In this document: positions 9,172-16,945 of the stretch, one piece after another
Numbering within the stretch: position 1 is the stretch's first letter
How the letters are laid out: every line of letters begins with the position of its first letter
Source of the DNA: Fermentibacter sp964564435
Lineage (GTDB): Bacteria; Fermentibacterota; Fermentibacteria; Fermentibacterales; Fermentibacteraceae
Assembly (NCBI GenBank): GCA_964564435.1
Contig: CAZMAT010000002.1
Span: forward strand, 62,001 to 126,000
Direction of reading: 5' to 3'
Length of the DNA stretch: 64,000 bases
Notes under the pieces: model-generated
Told to the model about the DNA's origin: nothing
Seen by the model: only the letters and a program-made list of their open reading frames with translations
The model's database searches: none
Translations under genes and position numbers: made by a program

Positions 9172-9341
9172 TGTCGCTCCTCTTCCGCATCCCATGCAGC
9201 TTCCAGGGCAGGGACGCGTACGTGGTGCCGGACCAGATCCGCACAGTCGACCGGGATCGCCTCTCCGGGCGAATCGGAGCCGTCGCCCCGCAGGTGCTCG
9301 AGCGCACCCTTCCAGTCCTCCGGGAGATGTTCCCACCCTGA
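9171..9341 (+). pseudogene. MazF/PemK-type toxin, C-terminal remnant
   Basis: A 56-residue reading frame from GTG 9171 that matches the C-terminal half of MazF-family endoribonuclease toxins: LLFRIPCSFQGRDAYVV, then PDQIRTVDRDRL, then RIGAVAPQVLERTLPVLREMF. Full MazF proteins are about 110 residues, and the N-terminal half with its conserved start is absent: upstream bases belong to the intact propeller gene. No MazE-like antitoxin is seen. It is therefore most likely the leftover of a degraded toxin-antitoxin locus. Its GTG overlaps the propeller stop codon (TAGTG), so residual translation is possible. Confidence 0.72.
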
Positions 9342-9400
9342 CCAGGGTATCCAGTGTATACCATCCGCCCCTCACCAGCCTTCAGGATGTATGCAGACAG

Positions 9401-9868
9401 TCAGCGCCCGAGCAGCACCACCGAGCCGGCGGGTTCGCCACCTGCGACGACCCTGTAGGTGCCGGGGGCCTGACCTGTGATGTCGACAGACACCCCGCCG
9501 CCAGTGGCGGTCGTCGATGCCACGAGCCTTCCCGCCAGATCCACCACTTCTATCAGGCAGCCTTCGGGTGCCGACACGGTGAACACTCCCGCAGTGGGAT
9601 TGGGGCTGGGGGCGTGTGACACCTGCATGCCCTCATCAGGAGCGGATGTATACCAGAACTTGTATATGGCGCCCCTGGGGCAGTAGTTGACGCATATCCC
9701 GCATCCTGTGCAGAGTTCGGGGTCGATGACCGCGTCGCAGCCCTGGATGCTTATGGCGCCTTCGGGACACGACCATATGCAGTTGCCGCATCCGTTGCAG
9801 ATCGCGGGGTCGACCTGGTAGATCCACCCGAGGACGGAGACGATGACTGCCAGCACGGGTACGGGCAT
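9401..9868 (-). CDS. Two-cluster ferredoxin with leader and T9SS-type sorting domain
   Basis: A 155-residue protein joining three parts. Residues 1-17 are a short hydrophobic leader (VPVLAVIVSVLGWIY) lacking basic residues. Residues 20-66 are a bacterial 2[4Fe-4S] ferredoxin with two complete CxxCxxCxxxCP motifs (Cys24, 27, 30, 34 and Cys53, 56, 59, 63). Residues ~83-155 are a C-terminal sorting domain (SPNPTAGVF, EVVDLAGRLVAST, APGTYRVVAGGEPAGSVVLLGR). ATG 9868 has GAGGGG seven bases upstream. A ferredoxin is normally cytoplasmic; this domain order suggests export to the cell surface. It lies 16 bases downstream of trmH on the same strand. Confidence 0.82.
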   Translation of the reverse strand: MPVPVLAVIVSVLGWIYQVDPAICNGCGNCIWSCPEGAISIQGCDAVIDPELCTGCGICVNYCPRGAIYKFWYTSAPDEGMQVSHAPSPNPTAGVFTVSAPEGCLIEVVDLAGRLVASTTATGGGVSVDITGQAPGTYRVVAGGEPAGSVVLLGR

Positions 9869-9884
9869 CAGGCACCCCTCTTCC

Positions 9885-10415
9885 CTATGCGGGGCTCCCG
9901 CCGCGTGGGAGCCGGGTTCGGCATCCGAGCCTCCTCCTCTGGATCTCGGAGGCCACTATCGCCACTACACTGGACACGTTGAGGCAGTTCCTCGCGCCGG
10001 ACTGCACGAAGTGCACGGAGAGCCCGCAGGCGGAGAGCGCCTCCGGGCTGATGCCGAGGGCCTCGTTGCCGAAGAGGAACGCGTCGGAGGGGTCGAAGTC
10101 AGCCTCGTAGAGAGAAACGCTGTCCTCTGTTCTCTCGAGGGCCACGACCCGGCGGCCGGTGCCCGCAGCCCACATGACCGCATCCCGGGCATGCTCGAAG
10201 TAGCGCCATGGCACGGAGGCCTGGGTGCCCCTGGCGGAGTGCGCGAGCTTCCGGTTGCCTGGCACGGCGCAGACCCCCGTGAGGAGCACCGCAGCGGGGG
10301 AGACGGCTTCGGCGGTCCTGAACGCGGACCCGACGTTGAATGCGCTCCTGAAGTTGTCGAGGATGAACAGGGGAGTCGTCCCGGGCGAGTGCAGCCTCGT
10401 CTGGAGGGCTGACAT
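9885..10415 (-). CDS. TrmH/SpoU-family RNA 2'-O-methyltransferase
   Basis: SPOUT-class methyltransferase acting on tRNA or rRNA ribose. The 176-residue protein carries the three SpoU motifs: 1, LDNFRSAFNVGSAFRTAEA; 2, AFLFGNEALGIS; 3, RNCLNVSSVVAIVASEI. Its length is that of a catalytic domain without the extra N-terminal substrate-binding domain, so the target nucleotide is not predictable. I chose ATG 10415, whose bases overlap the ATG of the divergent comEC; the frame stays open to 10466, so a longer form is possible. A ferredoxin gene follows on the same strand. Confidence 0.88.
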   Translation of the reverse strand: MSALQTRLHSPGTTPLFILDNFRSAFNVGSAFRTAEAVSPAAVLLTGVCAVPGNRKLAHSARGTQASVPWRYFEHARDAVMWAAGTGRRVVALERTEDSVSLYEADFDPSDAFLFGNEALGISPEALSACGLSVHFVQSGARNCLNVSSVVAIVASEIQRRRLGCRTRLPRGGSPA

Positions 10416-11709
10416 GTCCCTTTCGCCCTGGCTCTTCTGGCTCACGGCCTCGTACATCTCGGGCATCTTCCTCGCGCCGGCTCTTCATCCGCTGGCCGGT
10501 ACCGCGCTGGTTCTGGCAGGCCTCGCATCCGCAGCCTCGGGGAGGAGGCTCGCAGGCAGGCTGCTGCTCGCCTCGGGCCTCTTCCTTCTGGCCGCATCCG
10601 GGAAGGTATCTCATGCCGGGTCTTCCCTGCAACCCCCGGGTAGGTCGGGCGTGTTCGAGGGCCGCGCAGAGGTGGTGACCCGCGAGGGTGCGGTGCTGTG
10701 CTGCGACGCGGGCAGGATCTGGCTCGACGGCAAATGGATCCACACCGACACGATGGAGGGAGACTCGCTTCGGGTCCTGGGGCTCGAGCAGCGGGGCTCG
10801 CTGTTCGTCTGCGACCACACCGTGATCAGGTCCCGCGACCCGTTCGCTAGGCTGCGGAGGAGGGCTCTGGAGACCTGGCGCGCGAGGCTCGGTCCGGGCA
10901 CTCCGTCGGCCCTGGCCGCCGCTCTCGTCTCGGGAGACAGGTCGACCCTGTCCGACGCCGTCCGCCTTCTCTTCAGGGAGACCGGGACGACCCACATCCT
11001 GTCGGTATCGGGCTACCATGTCGGTGTCGTTGCAGCCATGTCATATCTACTCGTCGGAAGGGGGCTCAGGCGCAGGCGACCCCTCTTCGCCGCCCTGGTG
11101 TGCCTCGCGATGACGGCAGTCTACACCCAGTTCTCCGGCGCCAGGCCCCCCGCGGTCAGGGCGGCCGTCATGGCCGTCTCGGCAGCGTTCCTGCCGGTGC
11201 TCGGGATCAGGGCGCCGGGGCATTCCGTCTGGGCCATCGCCGCCGTGGCCGTGCTCGCTGCCGATCCTGAGTCGGCATACGACGCCGGTGCCCAGATGTC
11301 GTTCGTGGCCGTGCTGGTCCTGACCACGATCAGGTGGCGGTTCGGGCCGGCCTGGACGGCACCCCTGACCGGCCTCTTGTCGGGTATCTCCATCACGCTG
11401 GGGCTGGCGCCCATCCTGACGGGGCTGTACGGCGGCCTGGCGCTCGCTTCGGCTCCTGCCACGGTGGCGACCACGCCTTTCATGGCCCTCACGATGTTCA
11501 CGGGTGCGCTCTCGCTGCTTCCTGTCATCTGGATGCCCTTCGCCAGGATCGAGGAGTGGTCGGTGTTCCTCTGGCTGAGCCTGCTGGGGCTCATGCGGCT
11601 GCCGGTGGTGCGGTTCGAGGGCGGCCACTGGGCCTGGCTCTGGGTGGCCGCCATGGCCTCATGCTGGCTGGTGTCGGAGAGGAGGGGCTTCCTCCGAAGG
11701 TTCGGCTGA
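10414..11709 (+). CDS. comEC: ComEC/Rec2-family DNA-uptake channel, short form
   Basis: Inner-membrane protein of natural transformation that passes single-stranded DNA. The 431-residue protein has N-terminal membrane helices, a soluble OB-like segment (about residues 70-135), and the Competence core with the signature TGTTHILSVSGYHVG followed by multiple transmembrane helices. Full ComEC proteins (about 700-800 residues) add a C-terminal metallo-beta-lactamase-like domain, which is absent here. ATG 10414 has GGAGG seven bases upstream. It starts head-to-head with trmH, sharing the CATG tetranucleotide. No other competence genes are in the window. Confidence 0.85.
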   Translation: MSLSPWLFWLTASYISGIFLAPALHPLAGTALVLAGLASAASGRRLAGRLLLASGLFLLAASGKVSHAGSSLQPPGRSGVFEGRAEVVTREGAVLCCDAGRIWLDGKWIHTDTMEGDSLRVLGLEQRGSLFVCDHTVIRSRDPFARLRRRALETWRARLGPGTPSALAAALVSGDRSTLSDAVRLLFRETGTTHILSVSGYHVGVVAAMSYLLVGRGLRRRRPLFAALVCLAMTAVYTQFSGARPPAVRAAVMAVSAAFLPVLGIRAPGHSVWAIAAVAVLAADPESAYDAGAQMSFVAVLVLTTIRWRFGPAWTAPLTGLLSGISITLGLAPILTGLYGGLALASAPATVATTPFMALTMFTGALSLLPVIWMPFARIEEWSVFLWLSLLGLMRLPVVRFEGGHWAWLWVAAMASCWLVSERRGFLRRFG

Positions 11710-11711
11710 GC

Positions 11712-12392
11712 CTACTGAGCGCTCTCGAAGGTTATCAGGACGCTTCCGCCGTTGTCCAGCGCGTCTTCGGTGTGGTCGAGCCCCAGGGCTTCGACCTGGG
11801 CACCGAGGGGCAGGTCCAGCATGAGCGTGTCGCCGGGGAGCACCGCCGCCGCCCAGCGCCCCTCCCCGGGCTGGTGGACCACCAGGACCACCAGGCCGTC
11901 GTATTCGCTCAGGTTGTCGTCCTCGACCAGGACCCTGTAGCTGCCGGACGAGAGCGAGATGTCACGGGCGCGGTCCATCACGCCCAGGTGATAGGCGGCC
12001 GACACCGTGATGCTCGGGGTGAGCTGCGGGATGAACGGCAGGAACCTGACCGAGTCGACCGCGGAGGGTGTGGTGACCACTATCGTCACGGAATCGGAGA
12101 AGCCGGGGTCGGGATGCCAGGTGACGCTCCTGCCGCCCGCCGTGGGTTCGTCGCTCTCGGCGAACCTCCCGGCTGAGCATGTCCAGACCGCTGAAGGCCC
12201 GTCGGGCAGGAGGGTGGACAGGTAGGTCGTCCCCGAACCCGATGCGTCGATCGAAGCCACTATCCCGGAATCGTCGAGGTCCTGGCCCGTGCTCTCCGAC
12301 ACTATCCAGATCCCCAGTGCGAGAATGGGGATGACGAAGGGGAGGGCGATCGCGACGACGGACCTCACCCTGCTGGCCGTGCGCCTCCTCAA
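11712..12392 (-). CDS. Membrane-anchored extracytoplasmic protein of unknown function
   Basis: I do not recognise this 226-residue protein. Residues 1-35 form a basic stretch (RRRTASRVR) followed by one transmembrane helix (VVAIALPFVIPILALGIWIV), so the remainder should face the periplasm. The body is beta-rich with many Ser/Thr/Asp residues, including a segment (SVTWHPDPGFSDSVTIVVTTPS) reminiscent of Ig-like or PKD folds. Start is TTG 12392, overlapping the stop of gmhB (TTGA). It is the last gene of the epimerase-gmhB unit, which hints at an envelope role but no more. Confidence 0.6.
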   Translation of the reverse strand: MRRRTASRVRSVVAIALPFVIPILALGIWIVSESTGQDLDDSGIVASIDASGSGTTYLSTLLPDGPSAVWTCSAGRFAESDEPTAGGRSVTWHPDPGFSDSVTIVVTTPSAVDSVRFLPFIPQLTPSITVSAAYHLGVMDRARDISLSSGSYRVLVEDDNLSEYDGLVVLVVHQPGEGRWAAAVLPGDTLMLDLPLGAQVEALGLDHTEDALDNGGSVLITFESAQ

Positions 12393-12955
12393 CTCGAACC
12401 TCCCTCGTCCGGGGCGTCCGCCCCGAGGATGATCGCCGCAGCCTCCGAAAGATCAGCCGCAACATGGTCGGGGGGACTTCCGGGCCTGGCGAGCCCCGCC
12501 TGCTCCCGGCCCCTTCCAGTCATGACCAGGACGGTTTCGAGCCCGGCCCTCCTGCCCATCTCCATGTCGGTCTCCGCGTCGCCCACCAGCCAGCCCCCCG
12601 GGGGAAGGCCGAGGTCGCGCCTGGCAGCCTCTATCATGCCGGTTTCCGGCTTCCTGCAGGTACACCCCTCGTCGGGCCGGTGCGGGCAGACGTAGACGCC
12701 CGAGAGCCTGCCGCCGAGGGCACCGATCCTGTCCGACATCAGGGCGTTTATCGAGTCGACCGTCGATGCGTAGACCAGTCCGCGGCCGATCGCCGACTGG
12801 TTCGTGACGACGACCACGGGATGCCCGGCGGCGGACAGGGCGGCTGCGGCCTCGAGCGCGCCCGGTATGGGCATCCACATGGACAGGGTCCTTACGTAGT
12901 CGGGGACGTTCTCGTTGATGACCCCGTCCCTGTCGAGGAAGACGGGCTCGCGCAC
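12389..12955 (-). CDS. gmhB: D-glycero-D-manno-heptose-1,7-bisphosphate 7-phosphatase
   Basis: HAD-superfamily phosphatase in ADP-heptose synthesis for the LPS core, or a closely related histidinol-phosphatase-like enzyme. The 188-residue protein has the catalytic motif FLDRDGVIN at its N-terminus, motif II TNQSAIGRG, the zinc-binding loop CPHRPDEGCTCRKP and the motif IV region WLVGDAETDMEMGRRAG. Length is typical for GmhB. Start is GTG 12955, directly after the epimerase stop (TAGGTG), with GGAGG nine bases before it. The GT9 transferase at 929 could use the product's downstream form. Confidence 0.9.
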   Translation of the reverse strand: MREPVFLDRDGVINENVPDYVRTLSMWMPIPGALEAAAALSAAGHPVVVVTNQSAIGRGLVYASTVDSINALMSDRIGALGGRLSGVYVCPHRPDEGCTCRKPETGMIEAARRDLGLPPGGWLVGDAETDMEMGRRAGLETVLVMTGRGREQAGLARPGSPPDHVAADLSEAAAIILGADAPDEGGSS

Positions 12956-13891
12956 CTAGCGGCGCCTCCGTCTGTGGTGCTCCACCAGGTCGGCCAGGCC
13001 CTCCTCGAAACCTGTCTCGGGCTTCCAGCCCAGCACTTCGGCTGCGAGCCGCGCGTCTAGAGATATCCTGAGTATCTCCTCGGGGAGGGGAGGCCCCTGC
13101 TCGGGCACGAGATCGGTACCCACGAGCTTCCTGATGATGCCGTCGAGCTCCCTGACCGACCTGCCCTCGCCCCATCCGATGTTGAAGATGCGGCCCGATA
13201 TGTCGCTCCTGTCGAGATCCATCGCCATGAGGTTGGCCCTTGCGATGTCGCGCACGTGGACGTAGTCCCTGAGCTGGCTGCCGTCTCCGTTGATCCTCGG
13301 CCGCCTGCCCTCGAGGTAGGCCAGGGTGAAGATCGCCGTCACCCCGGCCTCGCCGTGCGGGTTCTGCCTTGGCCCGTAGACGTTGGGATACCTCAGCACC
13401 ACGTAGTCGAGGCCGTAGAGGTGCCGGTAGAGGAAGAGGTAGTGCTCGACGGTATGCTTGCTTATGCCGTAGTGGCAGATCGGGTTGACGGGATGGCTCT
13501 CGGCCACGGGGATGGTTTCCGGCTCGCCGTAGACCGCGCCCCCGGTGGATGCGTAGACGACCCTCCGGACGCCGCCCGACCGAGCCGCCTCGAGCAGGGA
13601 GATGGTTCCCCTTATGTTCACGTCGGCGTCGAACAGGGGCTCCCTGACCGACCTCCTGACGTCCATCTGGGCGGCATGGTGGCACAGGATGTCGAATCCC
13701 CCGTCCCTGACGACGGATGCGGCCTCCGGGCTCCTTATGTCGAGCTCGTGGAACACGGCGCCAGGGTTCAGGTTCTCCCTGAAGCCCGTGGAGAGGTCGT
13801 CCATCACGTGGACCTCGTGACCCCTGTCGATGAGCATGTCGGCCACGTTGGACCCTATGAAGCCGGCGCCGCCGGTCACCAGTATCCGCAT
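12956..13891 (-). CDS. NAD-dependent sugar epimerase/dehydratase (GalE-like)
   Basis: Extended short-chain dehydrogenase acting on a nucleotide sugar, closest in pattern to UDP-glucose 4-epimerase. The 311-residue protein starts with the Rossmann motif VTGGAGFIGSNVAD, has the catalytic YxxxK as HYGISKHTVEHY, and the typical LRYPNVYGPRQNPHGEAGVTAIF and RDYVHVRDIARAN segments. ATG 13891 has GGAGG six bases upstream. It leads the gmhB unit and is divergent from ddl. The neighbourhood suggests a cell-surface polysaccharide or LPS substrate; HldD is less likely because the motifs are of the GalE type. Confidence 0.88.
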   Translation of the reverse strand: MRILVTGGAGFIGSNVADMLIDRGHEVHVMDDLSTGFRENLNPGAVFHELDIRSPEAASVVRDGGFDILCHHAAQMDVRRSVREPLFDADVNIRGTISLLEAARSGGVRRVVYASTGGAVYGEPETIPVAESHPVNPICHYGISKHTVEHYLFLYRHLYGLDYVVLRYPNVYGPRQNPHGEAGVTAIFTLAYLEGRRPRINGDGSQLRDYVHVRDIARANLMAMDLDRSDISGRIFNIGWGEGRSVRELDGIIRKLVGTDLVPEQGPPLPEEILRISLDARLAAEVLGWKPETGFEEGLADLVEHHRRRRR

Positions 13892-13988
13892 GTGGAGCCT
13901 CCGTGTTTCGGGTCTTCCGCACTCCTGCATCCCTGGTTGTGGACAGATGCGCGCGGGCGTAGTCATCATACTGCGTCTGGAGGTCATG
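13892..13988. promoter_or_regulatory. Divergent promoter region, epimerase/ddl
   Basis: These 97 bases separate the divergent epimerase and ddl starts and must carry promoters for both large units. Ribosome sites for each gene are at its two ends (GGAGG at 13979-13983 for ddl). No consensus -35/-10 pair with 16-18-base spacing was found. Confidence 0.4.
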
Positions 13989-14990
13989 ATGAAAGTACTC
14001 GTTGTCTGCGGGGGGCGTTCCGCCGAGAGGGAGATATCCCTGGAATCGTCCCGGTTCGTTCTCGAGTCCCTGGCCCGTGCCGGGCATTCCACCGTGACGG
14101 CCGTCATCGGTTCCGACGGGGCCTGGACTGTCGACGGCGCCGGTGTCTCCGTCGACATGTCGAAGCCCGTGTGGGAGCTGTCGAGGGGCGGTGCCTGCAT
14201 AGGATTCGACGTCCTGTTCCCGGTCCTGCACGGGACGCTGGGGGAGGACGGGACGATCCAGGGGCTCTGCGAGATGGCCGGGTGGCCCTGCGCCGGGGCT
14301 GGAGTGATGGCTTCGGCTGTGGGTATGAACAAGATCGTGTTCAAGAAGCTGGCCTCCGGCGCCGGCATCCCGGTGGTGCCGTGGATCGAGATACAGGCGG
14401 GGCGTCCGGTCCCCGATGCCGGTGAGATCATCGCCGGGCTGGGGCTGCCGCTGTTCGTCAAACCCGCACGCCTTGGATCGAGCGTGGGCATCTCGAGGGC
14501 GGCCGATGCCGGGGAGCTGGAGGAGGCCGTCGCCAGGGCCCTGGAATACGACGAGCTGGTCCTGGTGGAGAAGGCCGTCGAGCACGCGAGGGAGATAGAG
14601 GTGAGCGTGCTGGGCACCGGCGCCTCGGTAGAGACCTCCGTCCCGGGCGAGATCGTCCCGGGGAGGAGCTGGTACGACTACGAGGCCAAGTACGGCTGTT
14701 CCGACTCGCGCCTGCTGATACCCGCCATGCTGGATGCCGGACGGGCCGCGGAGGTGCGCGCGCACGCGGCTCAGGCCTTCTCCCTGCTCGGGGGGAGGGG
14801 CTTCGCGAGGGTGGACTTCCTGGCGGGCGACGACGGGGTGTACCTGAACGAGATCAACACGATACCCGGTTTCACGGCCATCAGCATGTTCCCGAAGCTC
14901 TGGGAGGCCACGGGCCTTCCCGCGGAAGGCCTGATGGACGCCATCCTCCGGGAGGCCCTCTCGAGGCCCCCCGTCGGACTCTGGAGGTAG
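13989..14990 (+). CDS. ddl: D-alanine--D-alanine ligase
   Basis: ATP-grasp ligase making D-Ala-D-Ala for peptidoglycan. The 333-residue protein has the N-terminal segment VVCGGRSAEREISLES, FPVLHGTLGEDGTIQGL, the ATP-grasp region (LFVKPARLGSSVGISR) and the metal-binding C-terminus LNEINTIPGFTAISMFPKLW. ATG 13989 is preferred over ATG 13986 because GGAGG then lies 5 bases away. First gene of an envelope operon; the aldolase begins 2 bases after its stop. Confidence 0.95.
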   Translation: MKVLVVCGGRSAEREISLESSRFVLESLARAGHSTVTAVIGSDGAWTVDGAGVSVDMSKPVWELSRGGACIGFDVLFPVLHGTLGEDGTIQGLCEMAGWPCAGAGVMASAVGMNKIVFKKLASGAGIPVVPWIEIQAGRPVPDAGEIIAGLGLPLFVKPARLGSSVGISRAADAGELEEAVARALEYDELVLVEKAVEHAREIEVSVLGTGASVETSVPGEIVPGRSWYDYEAKYGCSDSRLLIPAMLDAGRAAEVRAHAAQAFSLLGGRGFARVDFLAGDDGVYLNEINTIPGFTAISMFPKLWEATGLPAEGLMDAILREALSRPPVGLWR

Positions 14991-14992
14991 CC

Positions 14993-16030
14993 TTGGGCAG
15001 GTTCAGGGTCGACCTCAGGAGCGACACGGTGAGCGTGCCGTCGCTGGGCATGCGGAACGCCATGGCCCACGCCGAGGTCGGTGACGACGTATACGGCGAG
15101 GACCCAACCGTGAACGCCCTCGAGGAGAGGGTGGCCGGGATGCTCGGTTTCGAGGCCGCCGTCTTCATGCCGAGCGGCACGATGTCGAACGGAGTCGCGG
15201 TCAGGGTGCTGGCCGAACCGGGCGACGAGGTGGTGTGCGGCAGCAGGAGCCATGTCTACATCTTCGAAGGGGCCCAGGCTGCCCTGAATGGAGGCATCCA
15301 GCTCCACAGGCTCGACGAGGGGCCCGACGGCCTGCCCGATCCTTCCGAGATCGACGCGACCCTCGCCAGGAGCCCCGACATCCACTTCGCGCCGCGCAGG
15401 CTGGTTTGCCTCGAGAACACGCACAACACCCTCGGAGGCCTGGTGCTGCCGCGTGCGAAGGTCGACGCCGTGCGCAAGGTCGCCGAGGCGCGGAAGGCGA
15501 GGCTCTTCCTGGACGGGGCCAGGCTCTGGCATGCCGCGACCGCCCTCGGGTGCGACATCGCCGACCTGTGCTCCGGGTTCTCGCTGGTCACGGTCTGCTT
15601 CTCGAAGGGGCTGGGCTGCCCGGTGGGCTCGGTGCTGGCAGGCGGGAGGGACGAGATAGCCAGGGCGCGGTGGTTCAGGAAGCGGCACGGGGGCGCGATG
15701 AGGCAGACCGGCATCCTCGCGGCCGCCTGCAGGTACGCCCTCGATCACAACCTGAGGAGACTGGAGAGGACGCATTCCTGGGCGAAGGCCCTGGCATCGG
15801 CCGCCGCTGCCTCCCCGCTGCTCGAGGCCGATCCTTCGCGCGTAGAGACAAACATCGTGATCGTGAGGACCCCCGGAATCGGTTCCGATTCGGTCGTCTC
15901 CGCCCTGGGCAGCCTCGGGATAGGCTGCCTGGCGATGGGCCCGGAGAGCTTCCGGCTCGTGACGCATCTCTCACTGGCGGACAAGGACGTGAGGTTCGCC
16001 TCGGACATCCTGTCCGCATTCGGAGGCTAG
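14993..16030 (+). CDS. ltaE: Low-specificity L-threonine aldolase
   Basis: PLP enzyme that cleaves L-threonine or allo-threonine to glycine and acetaldehyde. The 345-residue protein shows the family opening DLRSDTVSVPS, MPSGTMSNGVAV, the active-site context HLDGARLW-like FLDGARLWHAA, and the PLP-binding lysine as CFSKGLGCPVGS (Lys205). Start is TTG 14993, with GGAGG shortly before it and 2 bases after ddl. Its presence between ddl and the lipid A genes has no obvious pathway reason beyond supplying glycine. Confidence 0.92.
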   Translation: MGRFRVDLRSDTVSVPSLGMRNAMAHAEVGDDVYGEDPTVNALEERVAGMLGFEAAVFMPSGTMSNGVAVRVLAEPGDEVVCGSRSHVYIFEGAQAALNGGIQLHRLDEGPDGLPDPSEIDATLARSPDIHFAPRRLVCLENTHNTLGGLVLPRAKVDAVRKVAEARKARLFLDGARLWHAATALGCDIADLCSGFSLVTVCFSKGLGCPVGSVLAGGRDEIARARWFRKRHGGAMRQTGILAAACRYALDHNLRRLERTHSWAKALASAAAASPLLEADPSRVETNIVIVRTPGIGSDSVVSALGSLGIGCLAMGPESFRLVTHLSLADKDVRFASDILSAFGG

Positions 16031-16036
16031 ACAAGG

Positions 16037-16945
16037 ATGAGGGCGGGAGTGATCGGTGTCGGCCATCTCGGCTTCCACCATGCGAGGATCCTCAGGTCCC
16101 TGGCGTCAGAGGTGTCGGTTTTCGACGTGCGGGAGGCAAGGGCGGCCGAGGTCGCGGCCGAGCTCGGGGTGAGGCGGGAGGCGTCCGCCGCCGATCTCCT
16201 CTCCAGGGTCGACGCCGTGGTCATTGCCTCGAACACCGTCACCCACTTCGACGTCGCGATGGAGGCCATGGCGGCCGGCAGGCACGTCCTGGTGGAGAAG
16301 CCCATTGCGTCGGATTCCGAACGCGCGGCCAGGATGGCCTCGGAAGCGGATTCGAGGGGCCTCGTGCTGGCGGTGGGGCACGTGGAGCGCTTCAATCCCG
16401 CGGTCGTCGCGGCCGGATCGGCCATCAGGGACCCGATGTTCATAGAGGCGCACAGGCTGGCGCCCTTCAAGCCAAGGGGCACCGACGTCTCCGTCGTGAT
16501 GGACCTGATGATCCACGACATCGACCTCGTCCTCTCGTTCGTGGATTCCCCGGTCGCCGAGGTGCATGCATCGGGCGTCGCCGTCCTCACCGACAAGGTC
16601 GACATCGCGAGCGCCAGGGTGCTGTTCGGGAACGGCGCCGTGGCCAACCTCACGGCCAGCAGGATATCCAGGGAACCCATGCGCAAGCTGAGATTCTTCC
16701 AGGAGAAGGGGTACGTCTCCGTCGACTTCGCAGGCAGGACCGTCGAGGCCCTCAGGGTCGAGGGCGACTCGATCGTCCCAGTGCACGTCGAGGTGAAGGA
16801 GGCCGATCCTCTGACCTGCGAGCTCCAGGACTTCCTCTCGGCCTGTGCGGGCGGCGGGAGGCCCCTCGTCGGCGCCGCCGAAGGCGTCAGGGCCATCAGG
16901 GCGGCCGAGCTGATCTCCTCCAGGATGACCCCGGGACGGGCCTGA
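16037..16945 (+). CDS. Gfo/Idh/MocA-family oxidoreductase
   Basis: NAD(P)-dependent sugar dehydrogenase. The 302-residue protein begins with the Rossmann motif GVIGVGHLGFHHAR, has the family signature HVLVEKPIASD, GHVERFNPAV and the helix VVMDLMIHDIDLVLS. It sits immediately before lpxB (TGATG overlap). GnnA, which oxidises UDP-GlcNAc for 3-amino lipid A, belongs to this family, so a role in lipid A sugar chemistry is possible; no GnnB-type aminotransferase is in the window. Function stays open. Confidence 0.85.
   Translation: MRAGVIGVGHLGFHHARILRSLASEVSVFDVREARAAEVAAELGVRREASAADLLSRVDAVVIASNTVTHFDVAMEAMAAGRHVLVEKPIASDSERAARMASEADSRGLVLAVGHVERFNPAVVAAGSAIRDPMFIEAHRLAPFKPRGTDVSVVMDLMIHDIDLVLSFVDSPVAEVHASGVAVLTDKVDIASARVLFGNGAVANLTASRISREPMRKLRFFQEKGYVSVDFAGRTVEALRVEGDSIVPVHVEVKEADPLTCELQDFLSACAGGGRPLVGAAEGVRAIRAAELISSRMTPGRA

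Noticed and set aside
8038..9341. Intact MazEF toxin-antitoxin pair
   Set aside because: Only the C-terminal half of the toxin is present and no antitoxin frame is found; the upstream gene is a propeller protein.
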